Source: Chryseobacterium sp. (lineage in GTDB: Bacteria > Bacteroidota > Bacteroidia > Flavobacteriales > Weeksellaceae). Taken from it: a stretch of 64,000 nt of DNA. The notes under the pieces were generated by a model. That model saw only the letters and a list, made by a program, of their open reading frames with translations. It had not been told where the DNA came from and did not search any database. Of the stretch, positions 8,601 through 16,690 are shown in pieces. The stretch lies in assembly GCF_019236175.1 (NCBI RefSeq), contig NZ_JAFAJM010000024.1:1-64000 (forward strand), written 5' to 3'. The position numbers were made by a program, and so were the translations under genes. The first letter of the stretch is position 1, and the number at the start of each line of letters is the position of its first letter.

Positions 8601-9615
8601 CGCGCTCACCTCTTGGTACGATATTCAGGTTTTCATCTACAATGGCAATATGGTAATTAGGGAGCGGCGGTCCTATCGTAAGATCTTCCTTGCTGTTTAA
8701 TCTGATCATATTGGAAGAAACAGTAGTCTCCGTAGGACCATAGCTGTTGATAAACGTTCTGTAAGGTTTTGCCCATTTTTCCTGAACCTGTTTTGTACAG
8801 GCTTCCCCACCGGTATTGATAAATCTTATAGCAGGAACTTCATCAATAATCGCTAAAATACTGGGAACGGCATGAAGAACGGTGATGTTGTTTTCCGTTA
8901 AAACATGGCTGAGCTCATCAATCGCTTTTACGGTAGTGGCATCGGCAATCCACAGGGTGGCTCCGGCAAATAGGCTGATCCAGACCTCTTCACACCACAT
9001 ATCAAAAGAAACTGAAAATCCCTGATATACAATATCCGTATTTCTGATTTCTATAAAATCCTGTTCAGACCGTATCAGATGGCAGATATTTCTGTGGGAA
9101 ATAGGAATTCCTTTAGGATTTCCCGTACTCCCTGAAGTAAACAGTACATAAGCCCAGTTATCCGGACTATTCCGGATGGCAGGAGCCGGAATAGAATTTT
9201 GGGGTTGAGGTACTATTGATACAGGCGGGCAATGAATATGGGCGTCCGTATCAGAAAAATAAGTTTTTACCTGAATATCTGTAAAGACTTTTTTGATCCT
9301 GTCTTCGGGCATTTCCCTGTCTAAAGGGATGTAGGAAGCTCCGGCTTTTAAAATTCCAAGAATGGCGACAGGAAGTTCCATACTTCTCGGATACCAGACT
9401 CCCACACGGTCGCCGGGCTGTACACCCTGGTCCTGAAGTTGTTGTGCAATAGCATTACTCCAGCTGTCTAATTCAGCATAGGATAGTTTTTTATTTTTAA
9501 ATATAAAGGCCGTTTTATCCTTATATTTTTCAAAAGTGGGACGTAGTAATTCAGGCAGAGTTTCATCTTTAATCAACTCCGGGCTGATTTTTCCTAAAAT
9601 CAGGCTTTTCATCAT
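5695..9615 (-). CDS. Pls-like single-module synthetase (A-PCP-six TM-three hexapeptide domains)
   Basis: 1306 residues. Adenylation domain at 1-500: A3 loop SGSTGNPKG 161-169, Asp205 in SFDMWCEE (the usual alpha-amine contact), A5 YGPTETT near 292, A8 GRIDDQIKLRGYRIE 395-409, catalytic Lys487 in PSGKIDRK. Carrier domain with LGGHS, phosphopantetheine Ser547. Then three repeats of two membrane helices plus a soluble domain: helices about 610-675, domain 700-835; helices 845-910, domain 950-1060; helices 1095-1155, domain 1200-1306. The soluble domains have hexapeptide-repeat (left-handed beta-helix) character. This order and length match epsilon-poly-lysine synthetase Pls of Streptomyces (about 1319 residues), a membrane enzyme that polymerises one amino acid without a condensation domain. 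The amino acid used here is unknown. A GNAT gene follows at 21 nt. Confidence 0.9.
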   Translation of the reverse strand: MMKSLILGKISPELIKDETLPELLRPTFEKYKDKTAFIFKNKKLSYAELDSWSNAIAQQLQDQGVQPGDRVGVWYPRSMELPVAILGILKAGASYIPLDREMPEDRIKKVFTDIQVKTYFSDTDAHIHCPPVSIVPQPQNSIPAPAIRNSPDNWAYVLFTSGSTGNPKGIPISHRNICHLIRSEQDFIEIRNTDIVYQGFSVSFDMWCEEVWISLFAGATLWIADATTVKAIDELSHVLTENNITVLHAVPSILAIIDEVPAIRFINTGGEACTKQVQEKWAKPYRTFINSYGPTETTVSSNMIRLNSKEDLTIGPPLPNYHIAIVDENLNIVPRGERGEMIISGPGVSNGYFNLPELTEQKFLPNPFPEMPGETIYKTGDAVVIREDGFIDFQGRIDDQIKLRGYRIELGEIESRLNQLPDVSSAAVAVKEDSNEQGQLVGYVVMGNDSSFNENEMRKALAKFLAPYMVPISIVQMKEMPRMPSGKIDRKRLPVPESFTVHEKNEDITIDINAPVEERLLKTLQWVFPGKDIDLSQDFFTDLGGHSLLAATLVSHLRQKAGIPTASLKEIYENRPLSAYSECLKNKQTQQTSHQEPFQRVSTLQYIACNIAQTLSLMLVFALLSIQIFFPYLSYYYFQLNGYGIQYALLSAILLYTLIPPVYSTIIVLTKWLVIGKIKEGDYPLWGWYYFRWWLWKTIKRLMPSEFIVETPLYPKYLRLLGVKVHPSAQLSLLPIAAEDLVTIDENVNTSSGCSIDNASVENGILKIRKVHIKAHAYLGSSVIVCGDTVIEEFGELQDLSCLNEGKRIGFGEVWNGSPAEKVKVKTGEEIQPPQLSSSGKRNRFAVLYACSLFFFPLLIVLPLAPTLYTLYYLDDRSSDYNFYYLWQAPILSTVYILLFIAVVSILTRILQYNMKPGIYPVYSFMYYKKWIKDQIFNLSLIIVHPLFASIYISKFYRMMGAKVGRNSEISTASDVSHHLLEIGEGSFIADAVILGEHDVRNEKLILSKTAIGNNSFVGNSGLIPQGYELGDNMLIGVLSKAPSEEQLRNSSEKDWFGSPPIGLPSRQKSDVFQDTLTYNPPFRLKLARAIVEGIRIILPQTVIIICSVLFIAYTSTYLEGRIPYLLLLAPFYYLGIVALPSFFLTVLLKWLLIGKYKKTEMPMYSLKVWLSEGITTIYEALPVQFFLDFLRGTWWLPFFMRFLGVKIGKKVWLNTTDITEFDMVSIGDESMLNEDCGPQTHLFEDRIMKVGSVKIGSQTTINSRTIILYDSEIGNNVNIDALSLVMKGEVLSDNTSWYGSPLRGK

Positions 9616-9707
9616 CTAAAAAATTATAATAATATATCTATTGGGAAAACTTTATAAATATAACTCATTTCTCTTCATCTTCAATCTATCATTTCGTTTT
9701 TTAGTTG

Positions 9708-9715
9708 TAATTTTG
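9708..9715 (+). promoter_or_regulatory. TAnnTTTG promoter box for upp
   Basis: TAATTTTG, 44 nt before the upp start, inside the 144-nt divergent region between the synthetase and upp. Confidence 0.55.
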
Positions 9716-9759
9716 CAGGAATTAATATCACTAACTGTAATTTAAAACTTAAAATATTC

Positions 9760-10410
9760 ATGCTTAATATTTTATCGCAAAATTTTTCTCTTGTAAATGA
9801 ATGGATTAATGAACTTCGAAACGTAGAAGTTCAGCACGATCGGATGAGGTTCCGAAGAAATATGGAAAGAATCGGAGAGATTGCGGCTTTTGAAATCAGT
9901 AAAGAACTGAAGTATCGTGAGGTTGTTATCCAGACTCCTCTAGATACCATTAAAAGCAGAGAAATTGCAGTACAACCGGTTATTACAACAATTCTCAGAG
10001 CCGGAGTACCATTGTTTGAAGGGATTCTCAATTATCTCGACAGAGCAGACTGTGGTTTCGTGGCAGCTTACAGAAAGCATGATGCCAACGATTATTTCTC
10101 TATCAAACAGGACTATCTTACCTGCCCGAATATTGAAGGAAGACCTTTAATTGTGGCAGACCCTATGCTGGCTACCGGAGCTTCTCTTATTGAAGCTATC
10201 AAAGATCTTTTAACGAACGGAAATCCTACACAACTTCATATTGTAGCAGCTATTGCTTCAAGACAGGGAGTAGAAACCGTTCAGAATGCATATCCTGATG
10301 CCCGTATTTGGGTAGGCGCTATTGATGAACAATTAACCTCTAAAGGATATATCACTCCGGGACTGGGAGATGCAGGAGATTTGAGCTACGGAGAAAAACT
10401 GCAGCGATAG
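9760..10410 (+). CDS. upp: Uracil phosphoribosyltransferase
   Basis: 216 residues, the normal length for UPRT. It shows the PRPP-binding motif ADPMLATGAS (residues about 131-140), the early ILRAGVP segment and the C-terminal uracil-binding YITPGLGDAGD. It converts uracil and PRPP to UMP in pyrimidine salvage in the cytoplasm. Its stop codon is 1 nt from the stop of the convergent hydrolase gene, with no room for a separate terminator. Confidence 0.96.
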   Translation: MLNILSQNFSLVNEWINELRNVEVQHDRMRFRRNMERIGEIAAFEISKELKYREVVIQTPLDTIKSREIAVQPVITTILRAGVPLFEGILNYLDRADCGFVAAYRKHDANDYFSIKQDYLTCPNIEGRPLIVADPMLATGASLIEAIKDLLTNGNPTQLHIVAAIASRQGVETVQNAYPDARIWVGAIDEQLTSKGYITPGLGDAGDLSYGEKLQR

Positions 10411-10411
10411 T

Positions 10412-11098
10412 CTAAGACAGGTTCCAGAAATCTTTTATGATATCCAATAACAAAGTTGGCCGTACTTTATCCATCGGGTGTTTGGTATCCGGGAGTACGG
10501 CTAATTTTGCATTAGGAAGATTTCTGTAAGTATGGGCACTTTCTTCAATAGTTACCATATTATCCTTATCTCCAACCATAATCTGGACAGGAGTAATAAT
10601 AGAGGCAAGATTGTCTTTTAAGGGAGGTTTTTTTCCTAAGTCAATCATCAGATCTGCAATGGCAGGAAGTAAGTGTTTCCATGTCGAGCCATGTTGTGAT
10701 TCTAAAAGTTTTGCATATTGTGGAACTTTATCAAGAATAATATCGGGATTCAGCATTTTACTTTCTTTCAATGCCTGCTCTTCACTCCAGTCAAATTTTG
10801 TTCCTAAAGTAATGATAGAGTTAATAGTATCAGGGTTTTTCAAGGCATAGCAAAGTGCAATATAGCCCCCCATGCTATGTCCTAAAATAAAAACATCCTT
10901 CAGATTATTATTGTTGCAATAATCGGTAAGCTCCTGAGTGTATTTTTCTATACTGATTCCTCCTGCGGGAAGTTCGGTGCCTCCATGTCCCGAAAATAAA
11001 GGAGTATGAATAGTAAAATAAGAAGACAGTTTTTCCCGGTAAGGATTGAAAATGTCACTGTGGCCTAAAGCACCGTGCAGTAAAATCAAATTGGGCAT
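10412..11098 (-). CDS. Alpha/beta hydrolase
   Basis: 228 residues with an alpha/beta hydrolase fold. The oxyanion segment LHGALGHSD is at residues 6-14, the nucleophile elbow GHSMGG near residue 78, the acid in VGDKDN near 180, and the histidine in DTKHPMD near 206. It lacks a signal peptide and is likely cytosolic. The substrate cannot be deduced from the sequence; esterase or lactonase activity is plausible. It is separated from comF by about 90 nt on the same strand. Confidence 0.85.
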   Translation of the reverse strand: MPNLILLHGALGHSDIFNPYREKLSSYFTIHTPLFSGHGGTELPAGGISIEKYTQELTDYCNNNNLKDVFILGHSMGGYIALCYALKNPDTINSIITLGTKFDWSEEQALKESKMLNPDIILDKVPQYAKLLESQHGSTWKHLLPAIADLMIDLGKKPPLKDNLASIITPVQIMVGDKDNMVTIEESAHTYRNLPNAKLAVLPDTKHPMDKVRPTLLLDIIKDFWNLS

Positions 11099-11191
11099 GA
11101 TTGTAAGTTTTCCTGAAAATTATGAAAAAGAATCTAAAGTCTGAAACGATTCATAATTAAAAAGTAAGAAATAGCCGTTTTGCTGCTGAGG

Positions 11192-11845
11192 CTAGACATC
11201 CATGGCTATCACCAATACGCTGACTTTATTGTTTCCGGCATTTAATATTTCCCAGGCAGCTGATGAGATTGTATTTCCTGTTGTGAAAACATCGTCGACT
11301 AATAAAATATGCTTTCCTGTGACAGGTCGGGTGATGGTGAATGTACCGCTGGATTCCAGGCGGTGCTTTTTATCTTTCAGTGCCTGAGCTTGAGCATAAT
11401 GATTTCTTTGAATCAGCTCATGACGGAACGGGATTGTATAGAAATCCGATAATGTTTCCGTGAACAGGTGAAGCTGATTGTAACCTCTTTCCCGTAATTT
11501 CTTTGGATGTAAAGGAATGCTGGTTATAAGATCGGGCTTCGTATCTTTGAAATCCAGACGTTCTGCAGTCCATTCTGCAAGAATTTTTCCAACCCTTTCA
11601 CGGCTTTTGTATTTCAGTTCATGAATGATTTTTCTGCTTACACTTTCTTGCTCAAACTGAATCAGGGCATATGTGTTTTCAACGGGAAAGAACAATCTGC
11701 ATTTCTCCCTGATCGGATTGTTTTCAAAATAATCAAAATGGGTGAAATGAATCTGGCTGAAGCATGCGTCACATACCAGTAATTCCGGGTCAATAATTGT
11801 ATGACAATTCAGGCATCGGTTTGGGAAAAACAGATCAAATATCAT
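11192..11845 (-). CDS. comF: ComF family phosphoribosyltransferase-like protein
   Basis: 217 residues. An N-terminal zinc ribbon with CLNC and CDAC pairs (residues about 11-32) is followed by a PRTase-type domain with the PRPP-like motif LLVDDVFTTGNT near residue 180. This is the ComF/GntX architecture. ComF is needed for uptake of single-stranded DNA in naturally competent bacteria, but the family is also widespread in non-competent species. A TATCTTTA box, one base off consensus, lies upstream. Confidence 0.88.
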   Translation of the reverse strand: MIFDLFFPNRCLNCHTIIDPELLVCDACFSQIHFTHFDYFENNPIREKCRLFFPVENTYALIQFEQESVSRKIIHELKYKSRERVGKILAEWTAERLDFKDTKPDLITSIPLHPKKLRERGYNQLHLFTETLSDFYTIPFRHELIQRNHYAQAQALKDKKHRLESSGTFTITRPVTGKHILLVDDVFTTGNTISSAAWEILNAGNNKVSVLVIAMDV

Positions 11846-11962
11846 GGGTGTGTTTTTGTTAAAGATATGAAAATGCTTTTGTGAAAGAATGCATACTTTA
11901 ATAATAATTTTTAAACCATTTTGTATCCGTCTGATCTTGGAGTTTCCAGACTTTCCGGAAAA

Positions 11963-13447
11963 CTAATTCTCCTTCCCGAATTCCTTTCTTATTTTTTCTA
12001 CCGCATTTTTCATGCTGAGATTAAACTGCTCTTTTTCCAGTCGTACAGGAGGAGCCTGTCTTACTTCACAGTCGGCAATGCTGCAGGATTCGCAGGTAAC
12101 TCCTACATTGATGGTTTTTAAAGACGGAGATTTTATAAAACTTATTTTTTTAATTGTTTGGGGACTCAGTAAAATTCCCAGACAGTAACTTCTGTTGCTT
12201 CCGTCAGAAAACGGGTTTTTTTGAGACGTTGAAATCACCAGATAACTTATACCCTGATCTTTATAATGGGAAATCTGAGCATCGGTTAAAGTTTCATTTT
12301 CTTTTAAATGATGCAGGTTTTTTACAGCGACCCATCTCCTGCAGTAATGCTCGTTAGTCGCATTGGCATGAGGAGCCTGCTGATGATTGAGGTGAAGTTC
12401 TTTTAAAATCTGTATTGTATCGGAATCTTTCTTTTTAACCAGGCATAAATAAAAGAGATCTTTAATCCCCATTTCGGCAGAAAGAATGTTGGTCAGACGA
12501 TAATAAAATGTCTCCGGAGAGTGGGTGAAACTTCTGATAAGGTTTTCGAAATTCTTAGGCTCCCATTTATTTTGTTTGAAAAAATCTGCAGTTTTTTCAA
12601 GAGCTGGTGTTTTTGAGATTAATAAAGCGCCTGCAAAATAGGAAGCATAGAAATTATTAAGAATTTCTTCAAAACTTCCGAAGTCAAGCCATGAGTAGGT
12701 ATGGGGTCTTATTTTTAAATCCAGGACATTGAATCCGATCTCTTTAGACAGAATAAATGTTTTCTGGTCTTTTTCCAGTTTTTTATTCAGCAGCAATAAC
12801 CTCTTTTCGGGAATAAACAGGGAACGGAGGTTGTCCAGTGTTCCGTATTTTTCAAAATCTTCCGACTGAAGCCGGTAGCTGAATTTTTCAGTAAGAATAG
12901 CCTCCAGTGTTTCTGACTTTAGATTTTTATCAGTTTGTAATTGGTTTTCCTGTATAAATAATGTGACTTTTTCTTCTATTTCCGGAAAATAATTGTCGTA
13001 CAATTCCTGAAAAGATCTTAGAACGGCAAAATAAAAACGCTCTTTCCCCAGATTATAATTTTGGGAGATTTCTATCAGTGCATTGATGAAAGCGGTTACT
13101 TTTTTCGGAGCGTCACTGATGATGCTGATCAGATTGTTTTTATTAATTCCGAATAGTTCCAGCGGAATCTCCTTGAAAAAATCAGACTGCAGGATTTCAT
13201 TAAAAGGAGCGAGGCTTTTATCAAGTTTTGTAGAAACCAGATCATCAAACGTGCAATTCAGGGATTCTGAAAGCTGGATAATCTTGTCGTGTTTCGGATA
13301 CTTTTTTCCGTTTTCAATTTCGTTGAGGTAAGATTTTGATAATCCGGTTTTTAAGGCAAGATCCTGAAGAGACCAGTTTTTCTTCTGTCTCTGTTGTTTC
13401 AGCTTTAGCCCGAAAACCGTTTTGATAAAGTCGCTTTCTGAATTCAT
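11963..13447 (-). CDS. ScfR/RamB-like XRE regulator of the glyoxylate shunt
   Basis: 494 residues. The N-terminal HTH (residues about 10-65: LKLKQQRQKKNWSLQDLA, GLSKSYLNEIENGKKYP) is followed by a long middle domain and a C-terminal Cys-rich segment CESCSIADCEVRQAPPVR, as in the DUF2083 short-chain fatty acyl-CoA regulator family (RamB, PrpR). RamB of corynebacteria controls isocitrate lyase and malate synthase, and this gene is divergent from aceB-aceA, which supports the same role. Its ATG lies 4 nt after a TATATTTG box, so the mRNA is probably leaderless. A GCGA-N4-TCGC palindrome overlaps the expected -33 region and suggests autoregulation. Confidence 0.88.
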   Translation of the reverse strand: MNSESDFIKTVFGLKLKQQRQKKNWSLQDLALKTGLSKSYLNEIENGKKYPKHDKIIQLSESLNCTFDDLVSTKLDKSLAPFNEILQSDFFKEIPLELFGINKNNLISIISDAPKKVTAFINALIEISQNYNLGKERFYFAVLRSFQELYDNYFPEIEEKVTLFIQENQLQTDKNLKSETLEAILTEKFSYRLQSEDFEKYGTLDNLRSLFIPEKRLLLLNKKLEKDQKTFILSKEIGFNVLDLKIRPHTYSWLDFGSFEEILNNFYASYFAGALLISKTPALEKTADFFKQNKWEPKNFENLIRSFTHSPETFYYRLTNILSAEMGIKDLFYLCLVKKKDSDTIQILKELHLNHQQAPHANATNEHYCRRWVAVKNLHHLKENETLTDAQISHYKDQGISYLVISTSQKNPFSDGSNRSYCLGILLSPQTIKKISFIKSPSLKTINVGVTCESCSIADCEVRQAPPVRLEKEQFNLSMKNAVEKIRKEFGKEN

Positions 13448-13451
13448 TACT

Positions 13452-13459
13452 CAAATATA
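13452..13459 (-). promoter_or_regulatory. TAnnTTTG promoter box of the ScfR-like regulator
   Basis: TATATTTG on the minus strand, ending 4 nt before the ATG at 13447. The transcript would begin at or next to the start codon. Confidence 0.65.
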
Positions 13460-13470
13460 AATAAATAGAT

Positions 13471-13482
13471 GCGATTATTCGC
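13471..13482. promoter_or_regulatory. Candidate ScfR operator 1 (GCGA-TTAT-TCGC)
   Basis: Inverted repeat of GCGA half-sites (extended ATGCGA/TCGCAT). It covers the place where the -33 element of the regulator gene should be. Confidence 0.6.
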
Positions 13483-13505
13483 ATAATAATTTTTAAAATA
13501 AAATA

Positions 13506-13517
13506 GCGAACGTTCGC
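13506..13517. promoter_or_regulatory. Candidate ScfR operator 2 (GCGA-ACGT-TCGC)
   Basis: Perfect palindrome AGCGAACGTTCGCT (13505-13518) with the same GCGA-N4-TCGC form as operator 1. The centres are 35 bp apart. It overlaps the expected -33 region of the aceB promoter. Confidence 0.65.
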
Positions 13518-13537
13518 TGATTGTGAAAATTTTTATT

Positions 13538-13545
13538 TATGTTTG
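13538..13545 (+). promoter_or_regulatory. TAnnTTTG promoter box for aceB
   Basis: TATGTTTG, 29 nt before the aceB ATG. Confidence 0.6.
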
Positions 13546-13574
13546 TAATATCAAATCATCAAAATCAATAAGTT

Positions 13575-15149
13575 ATGGAAACGAAAACCCAATTGGAAAT
13601 AAGAGCTGATCAGCAGTTTGAAAGTGTTTTTACTCCGGATTTAATGGATTTTCTGATAGCACTTCATCAGAATTTTAATCAGAAGAGACTGGAGCTTTTA
13701 GAAGAAAGAAAAAAAACTCAACAGAAATTTGATAACGGTATTCTTCCGGAGTTTTTACATGAAACGGAAGATATCAGGAATGGAAACTGGATATGTGCAC
13801 CATTACCAAAAGATTTGCTGGACAGAAGAGTTGAAATTACCGGACCTGTTGATCGTAAAATGATTATCAATGCATTGAATTCCGGTGCAGTTACCTTTAT
13901 GGCTGACTTTGAAGACAGCAGCTCGCCGACATGGGAAAACTGTATACATGGGCAGATTAATCTTTCAGATGCAATCAGCCGAAATATTGATTTTATTAAT
14001 GAAAAAGGAAAGGCTTACACTCTTGATGAAAAGACCGCTGTATTATTAGTTCGTCCGAGAGGTTTACATCTTCCCGAAAAACATATTGAGATTAACGGAG
14101 AACCGGCTTCCGGTTCACTGACTGACTTTGGAATTTATTTTTTCAGCAATGTAAAAAATCTCCTGGAAAATGGCAGTGGCCCCTATTTTTATCTTCCGAA
14201 ACTAGAACATTATAAAGAAGCCCGATGGTGGAATGAGGTTTTTGTTTTCGCCCAGAATTACCTTGGAATTCCACAGAAAACAATCAAAGCTACCGTATTG
14301 ATCGAAACCATTACCGCTTCATTTCAGATTGATGAAATTTTATACGAATTAAAAGAACACAGTGCAGGACTGAACTGTGGCAGGTGGGATTACATTTTTT
14401 CCTATATCAAAAAATTCAGAAACCTTCCGGAGTTTATTGTTCCGGACAGAGATCAGGTAACCATGACTTCACCCTTTATGAGTGCATATTCAAAAAGAGT
14501 GATTGAGCTCTGTCATAAAAGAAATGTACATGCCATTGGTGGAATGGCAGCCCAGATTCCGGTAAAAGACAATGATGAAGCAAACAGGATTGCTTTTGAA
14601 AAAGTAAGAAATGATAAAGAACGTGAAGTAAAAAACGGGCACGACGGAACCTGGGTGGCACATCCGGCATTGGTCACAGTAGCCAAAGAGGTATTTGATG
14701 AACATATGCCTTCAGAAAATCAAATCGTTAAAAAGTTCGATTATCAGATAACAGAGCATGACCTTCTGGAAATTCCTAAAGGAGAAATTACAGAAAAAGG
14801 AGTCCGCAAGAATATCAACGTAGGCATCCTTTATCTTGAAAGCTGGCTGATGGGAGCCGGAGCCGCAGCGTTGTATCATTTAATGGAAGATGCTGCTACA
14901 GCTGAAATTTCAAGAACACAAATCTGGCAATGGCTGAAAAATGAAGCAGTATTGAGTGATGACAGAACGCTGACCCGAAATATGGTTCTCCAATGGGAAA
15001 CCGAAGAAATGGAAAATATTGAAAAATACGTAGGAGAAAACCGCTTCAAAAACGGAAAATTCAATCTTGCGAAAGAGCTTTTCAATGAATTGATATTCTC
15101 TGAAAACTTTGAAGAATTTCTAACCTTAAAAGCTTACCCTTTTATTTAA
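13575..15149 (+). CDS. aceB: Malate synthase A
   Basis: 524 residues, the length of malate synthase A. Visible family motifs include TFMADFEDSSSPTWEN near residue 110, LVRPRGLH near 155, ATVLIETITASFQIDEIL with the catalytic-site Glu near 245, and LNCGRWDYIFS near 270. It condenses glyoxylate and acetyl-CoA to malate in the glyoxylate shunt. It is the first gene of an aceB-aceA unit divergent from the ScfR-like regulator. Confidence 0.97.
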   Translation: METKTQLEIRADQQFESVFTPDLMDFLIALHQNFNQKRLELLEERKKTQQKFDNGILPEFLHETEDIRNGNWICAPLPKDLLDRRVEITGPVDRKMIINALNSGAVTFMADFEDSSSPTWENCIHGQINLSDAISRNIDFINEKGKAYTLDEKTAVLLVRPRGLHLPEKHIEINGEPASGSLTDFGIYFFSNVKNLLENGSGPYFYLPKLEHYKEARWWNEVFVFAQNYLGIPQKTIKATVLIETITASFQIDEILYELKEHSAGLNCGRWDYIFSYIKKFRNLPEFIVPDRDQVTMTSPFMSAYSKRVIELCHKRNVHAIGGMAAQIPVKDNDEANRIAFEKVRNDKEREVKNGHDGTWVAHPALVTVAKEVFDEHMPSENQIVKKFDYQITEHDLLEIPKGEITEKGVRKNINVGILYLESWLMGAGAAALYHLMEDAATAEISRTQIWQWLKNEAVLSDDRTLTRNMVLQWETEEMENIEKYVGENRFKNGKFNLAKELFNELIFSENFEEFLTLKAYPFI

Positions 15150-15220
15150 GTAAACCCGGATGACCAAATATAACAGTCAACCGGTCATCAACAACACCTA
15201 ATCTAAAAAATCCAAATATT

Positions 15221-16501
15221 ATGAAATCAAGACAAGAACAAATCCAGGCTTTAGAGCAGGACTGGCTGACAAATCCTCGTTGGAACGGAGTAAAAAGACC
15301 CTATACTGCGGAGGAAGTTTTAAAATTAAGAGGTTCATATAAAATCGATTATACGATTGCTACTGAAATGTCAAAAAAATTCTGGGATAAATTACATAAC
15401 CAGGATTATGTTGCAGGGCTTGGAGCCTTAACCGGAAATCAGGCAGTGCAGGAAGTGGATGCGGGGCTCGAGGCTATTTATCTTTCAGGATGGCAGGTTG
15501 CTGCAGATGCAAACCTGTCCGGAGAAATGTATCCCGATCAGTCATTGTATCCGGCTAATTCAGTGCCTTCTGTTGTGAAAAAAATCAATAATGCATTATT
15601 GAGAGCAGATCAGGTGCAGTCTGTAAGCGGTAGCGGAGACAAAGAATACCTTGTCCCGATTATCGCAGATGCGGAGGCCGGTTTTGGAGGAAATCTGAAT
15701 GCTTTTGAGCTCATGAAGCAAATGATTGAGGCAGGCGCTGCTGCGGTACATTTTGAAGATCAGTTGTCTTCTGCAAAGAAATGTGGCCACCTGGGAGGCA
15801 AAGTTCTGGTGCCTACTCAGGAAGCTGTCAATAAGTTGATTGCAGCACGCTTAGCAGCGGATGTATTGGGAGTACCAAGTTTGATTATTGCAAGAACGGA
15901 TGCCGATGCAGCAGATTTATTAACATCAGATATTGATGACAGAGATAAAAAATTTGTTACCGGAGAAAGAACTTCTGAAGGTTTTTATGTGGTAAGAAAC
16001 GGAGTGGAACAGGGAATAGACAGAGGATTGTCTTATGCTCCTTATGCCGATTTAATCTGGATGGAAACCTCAAATCCGGACTTGGAACAGGCCCGGAAGT
16101 TTGCAGAAGGAATACATGCAGCATTTCCCGGAAAGATGCTCGCTTACAATTGTTCACCATCATTCAACTGGGCAGCAAAACTCAGTGTTGAAGAAATGTC
16201 TACATTCCGTGAGGAACTGGCAAAAATGGGCTACAAATTTCAGTTTATTACCTTGGCAGGATTCCATGCTTTGAATACCGCCATGTTTGAATTGGCTTTA
16301 GCTTATAAAGAAAGAGGCATGGCAGGATATTCAGAACTTCAGGAACGTGAATTCGCATTGCAGCAAAAAGGATTCAGAGCGGTAAAGCATCAGTCTTTTG
16401 TAGGAACAGGATATTTTGATGAAGTACAGAATGTAGTGACTAACGGTTCATCAGCAACTGTGGCTATGAAAGATTCTACGGAAGCAGCCCAGTTTCATTA
16501 A
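15221..16501 (+). CDS. aceA: Isocitrate lyase
   Basis: 426 residues. It carries the active-site signature KKCGHLGGKVLVPT (catalytic Cys near residue 188), the metal site in DAEAGFGG near 148, and ARTDADAA near 227. It cleaves isocitrate to succinate and glyoxylate. It lies 71 nt downstream of aceB on the same strand, with no terminator between, so the two form an operon for growth on acetate or fatty acids. Confidence 0.97.
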   Translation: MKSRQEQIQALEQDWLTNPRWNGVKRPYTAEEVLKLRGSYKIDYTIATEMSKKFWDKLHNQDYVAGLGALTGNQAVQEVDAGLEAIYLSGWQVAADANLSGEMYPDQSLYPANSVPSVVKKINNALLRADQVQSVSGSGDKEYLVPIIADAEAGFGGNLNAFELMKQMIEAGAAAVHFEDQLSSAKKCGHLGGKVLVPTQEAVNKLIAARLAADVLGVPSLIIARTDADAADLLTSDIDDRDKKFVTGERTSEGFYVVRNGVEQGIDRGLSYAPYADLIWMETSNPDLEQARKFAEGIHAAFPGKMLAYNCSPSFNWAAKLSVEEMSTFREELAKMGYKFQFITLAGFHALNTAMFELALAYKERGMAGYSELQEREFALQQKGFRAVKHQSFVGTGYFDEVQNVVTNGSSATVAMKDSTEAAQFH

Positions 16502-16537
16502 TTCATTAATTAGTCATTTTTCCATATTTTTTGATGT

Positions 16538-16566
16538 AACCTTTCCGGAAACGGGAAGGTTTTTAA
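16538..16566 (+). terminator. Terminator after aceA
   Basis: AACCTTTCC and GGGAAGGTT pair with one wobble, followed by a T run. Confidence 0.7.
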
Positions 16567-16655
16567 ATTGATGATAAATCTGCGGACATTTCTAATGCCA
16601 TTGAGTGTTGAACCAAACCTGAAAATTTCAGATCGTAATGAACGAAAATTTATGG

Positions 16656-16663
16656 TATCTTTG
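16656..16663 (+). promoter_or_regulatory. TAnnTTTG promoter box for the OmpH-like gene
   Basis: TATCTTTG. It excludes start codons upstream of it and supports translation from ATG 16691. Confidence 0.65.
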
Positions 16664-16690
16664 AAATCAAAATTTTTTAATAAGTACAGA

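Noticed and set aside
16568..16690. N-terminal extension of the OmpH-like protein
   Set aside because: The promoter box lies inside it and the signal peptide starts at 16691.
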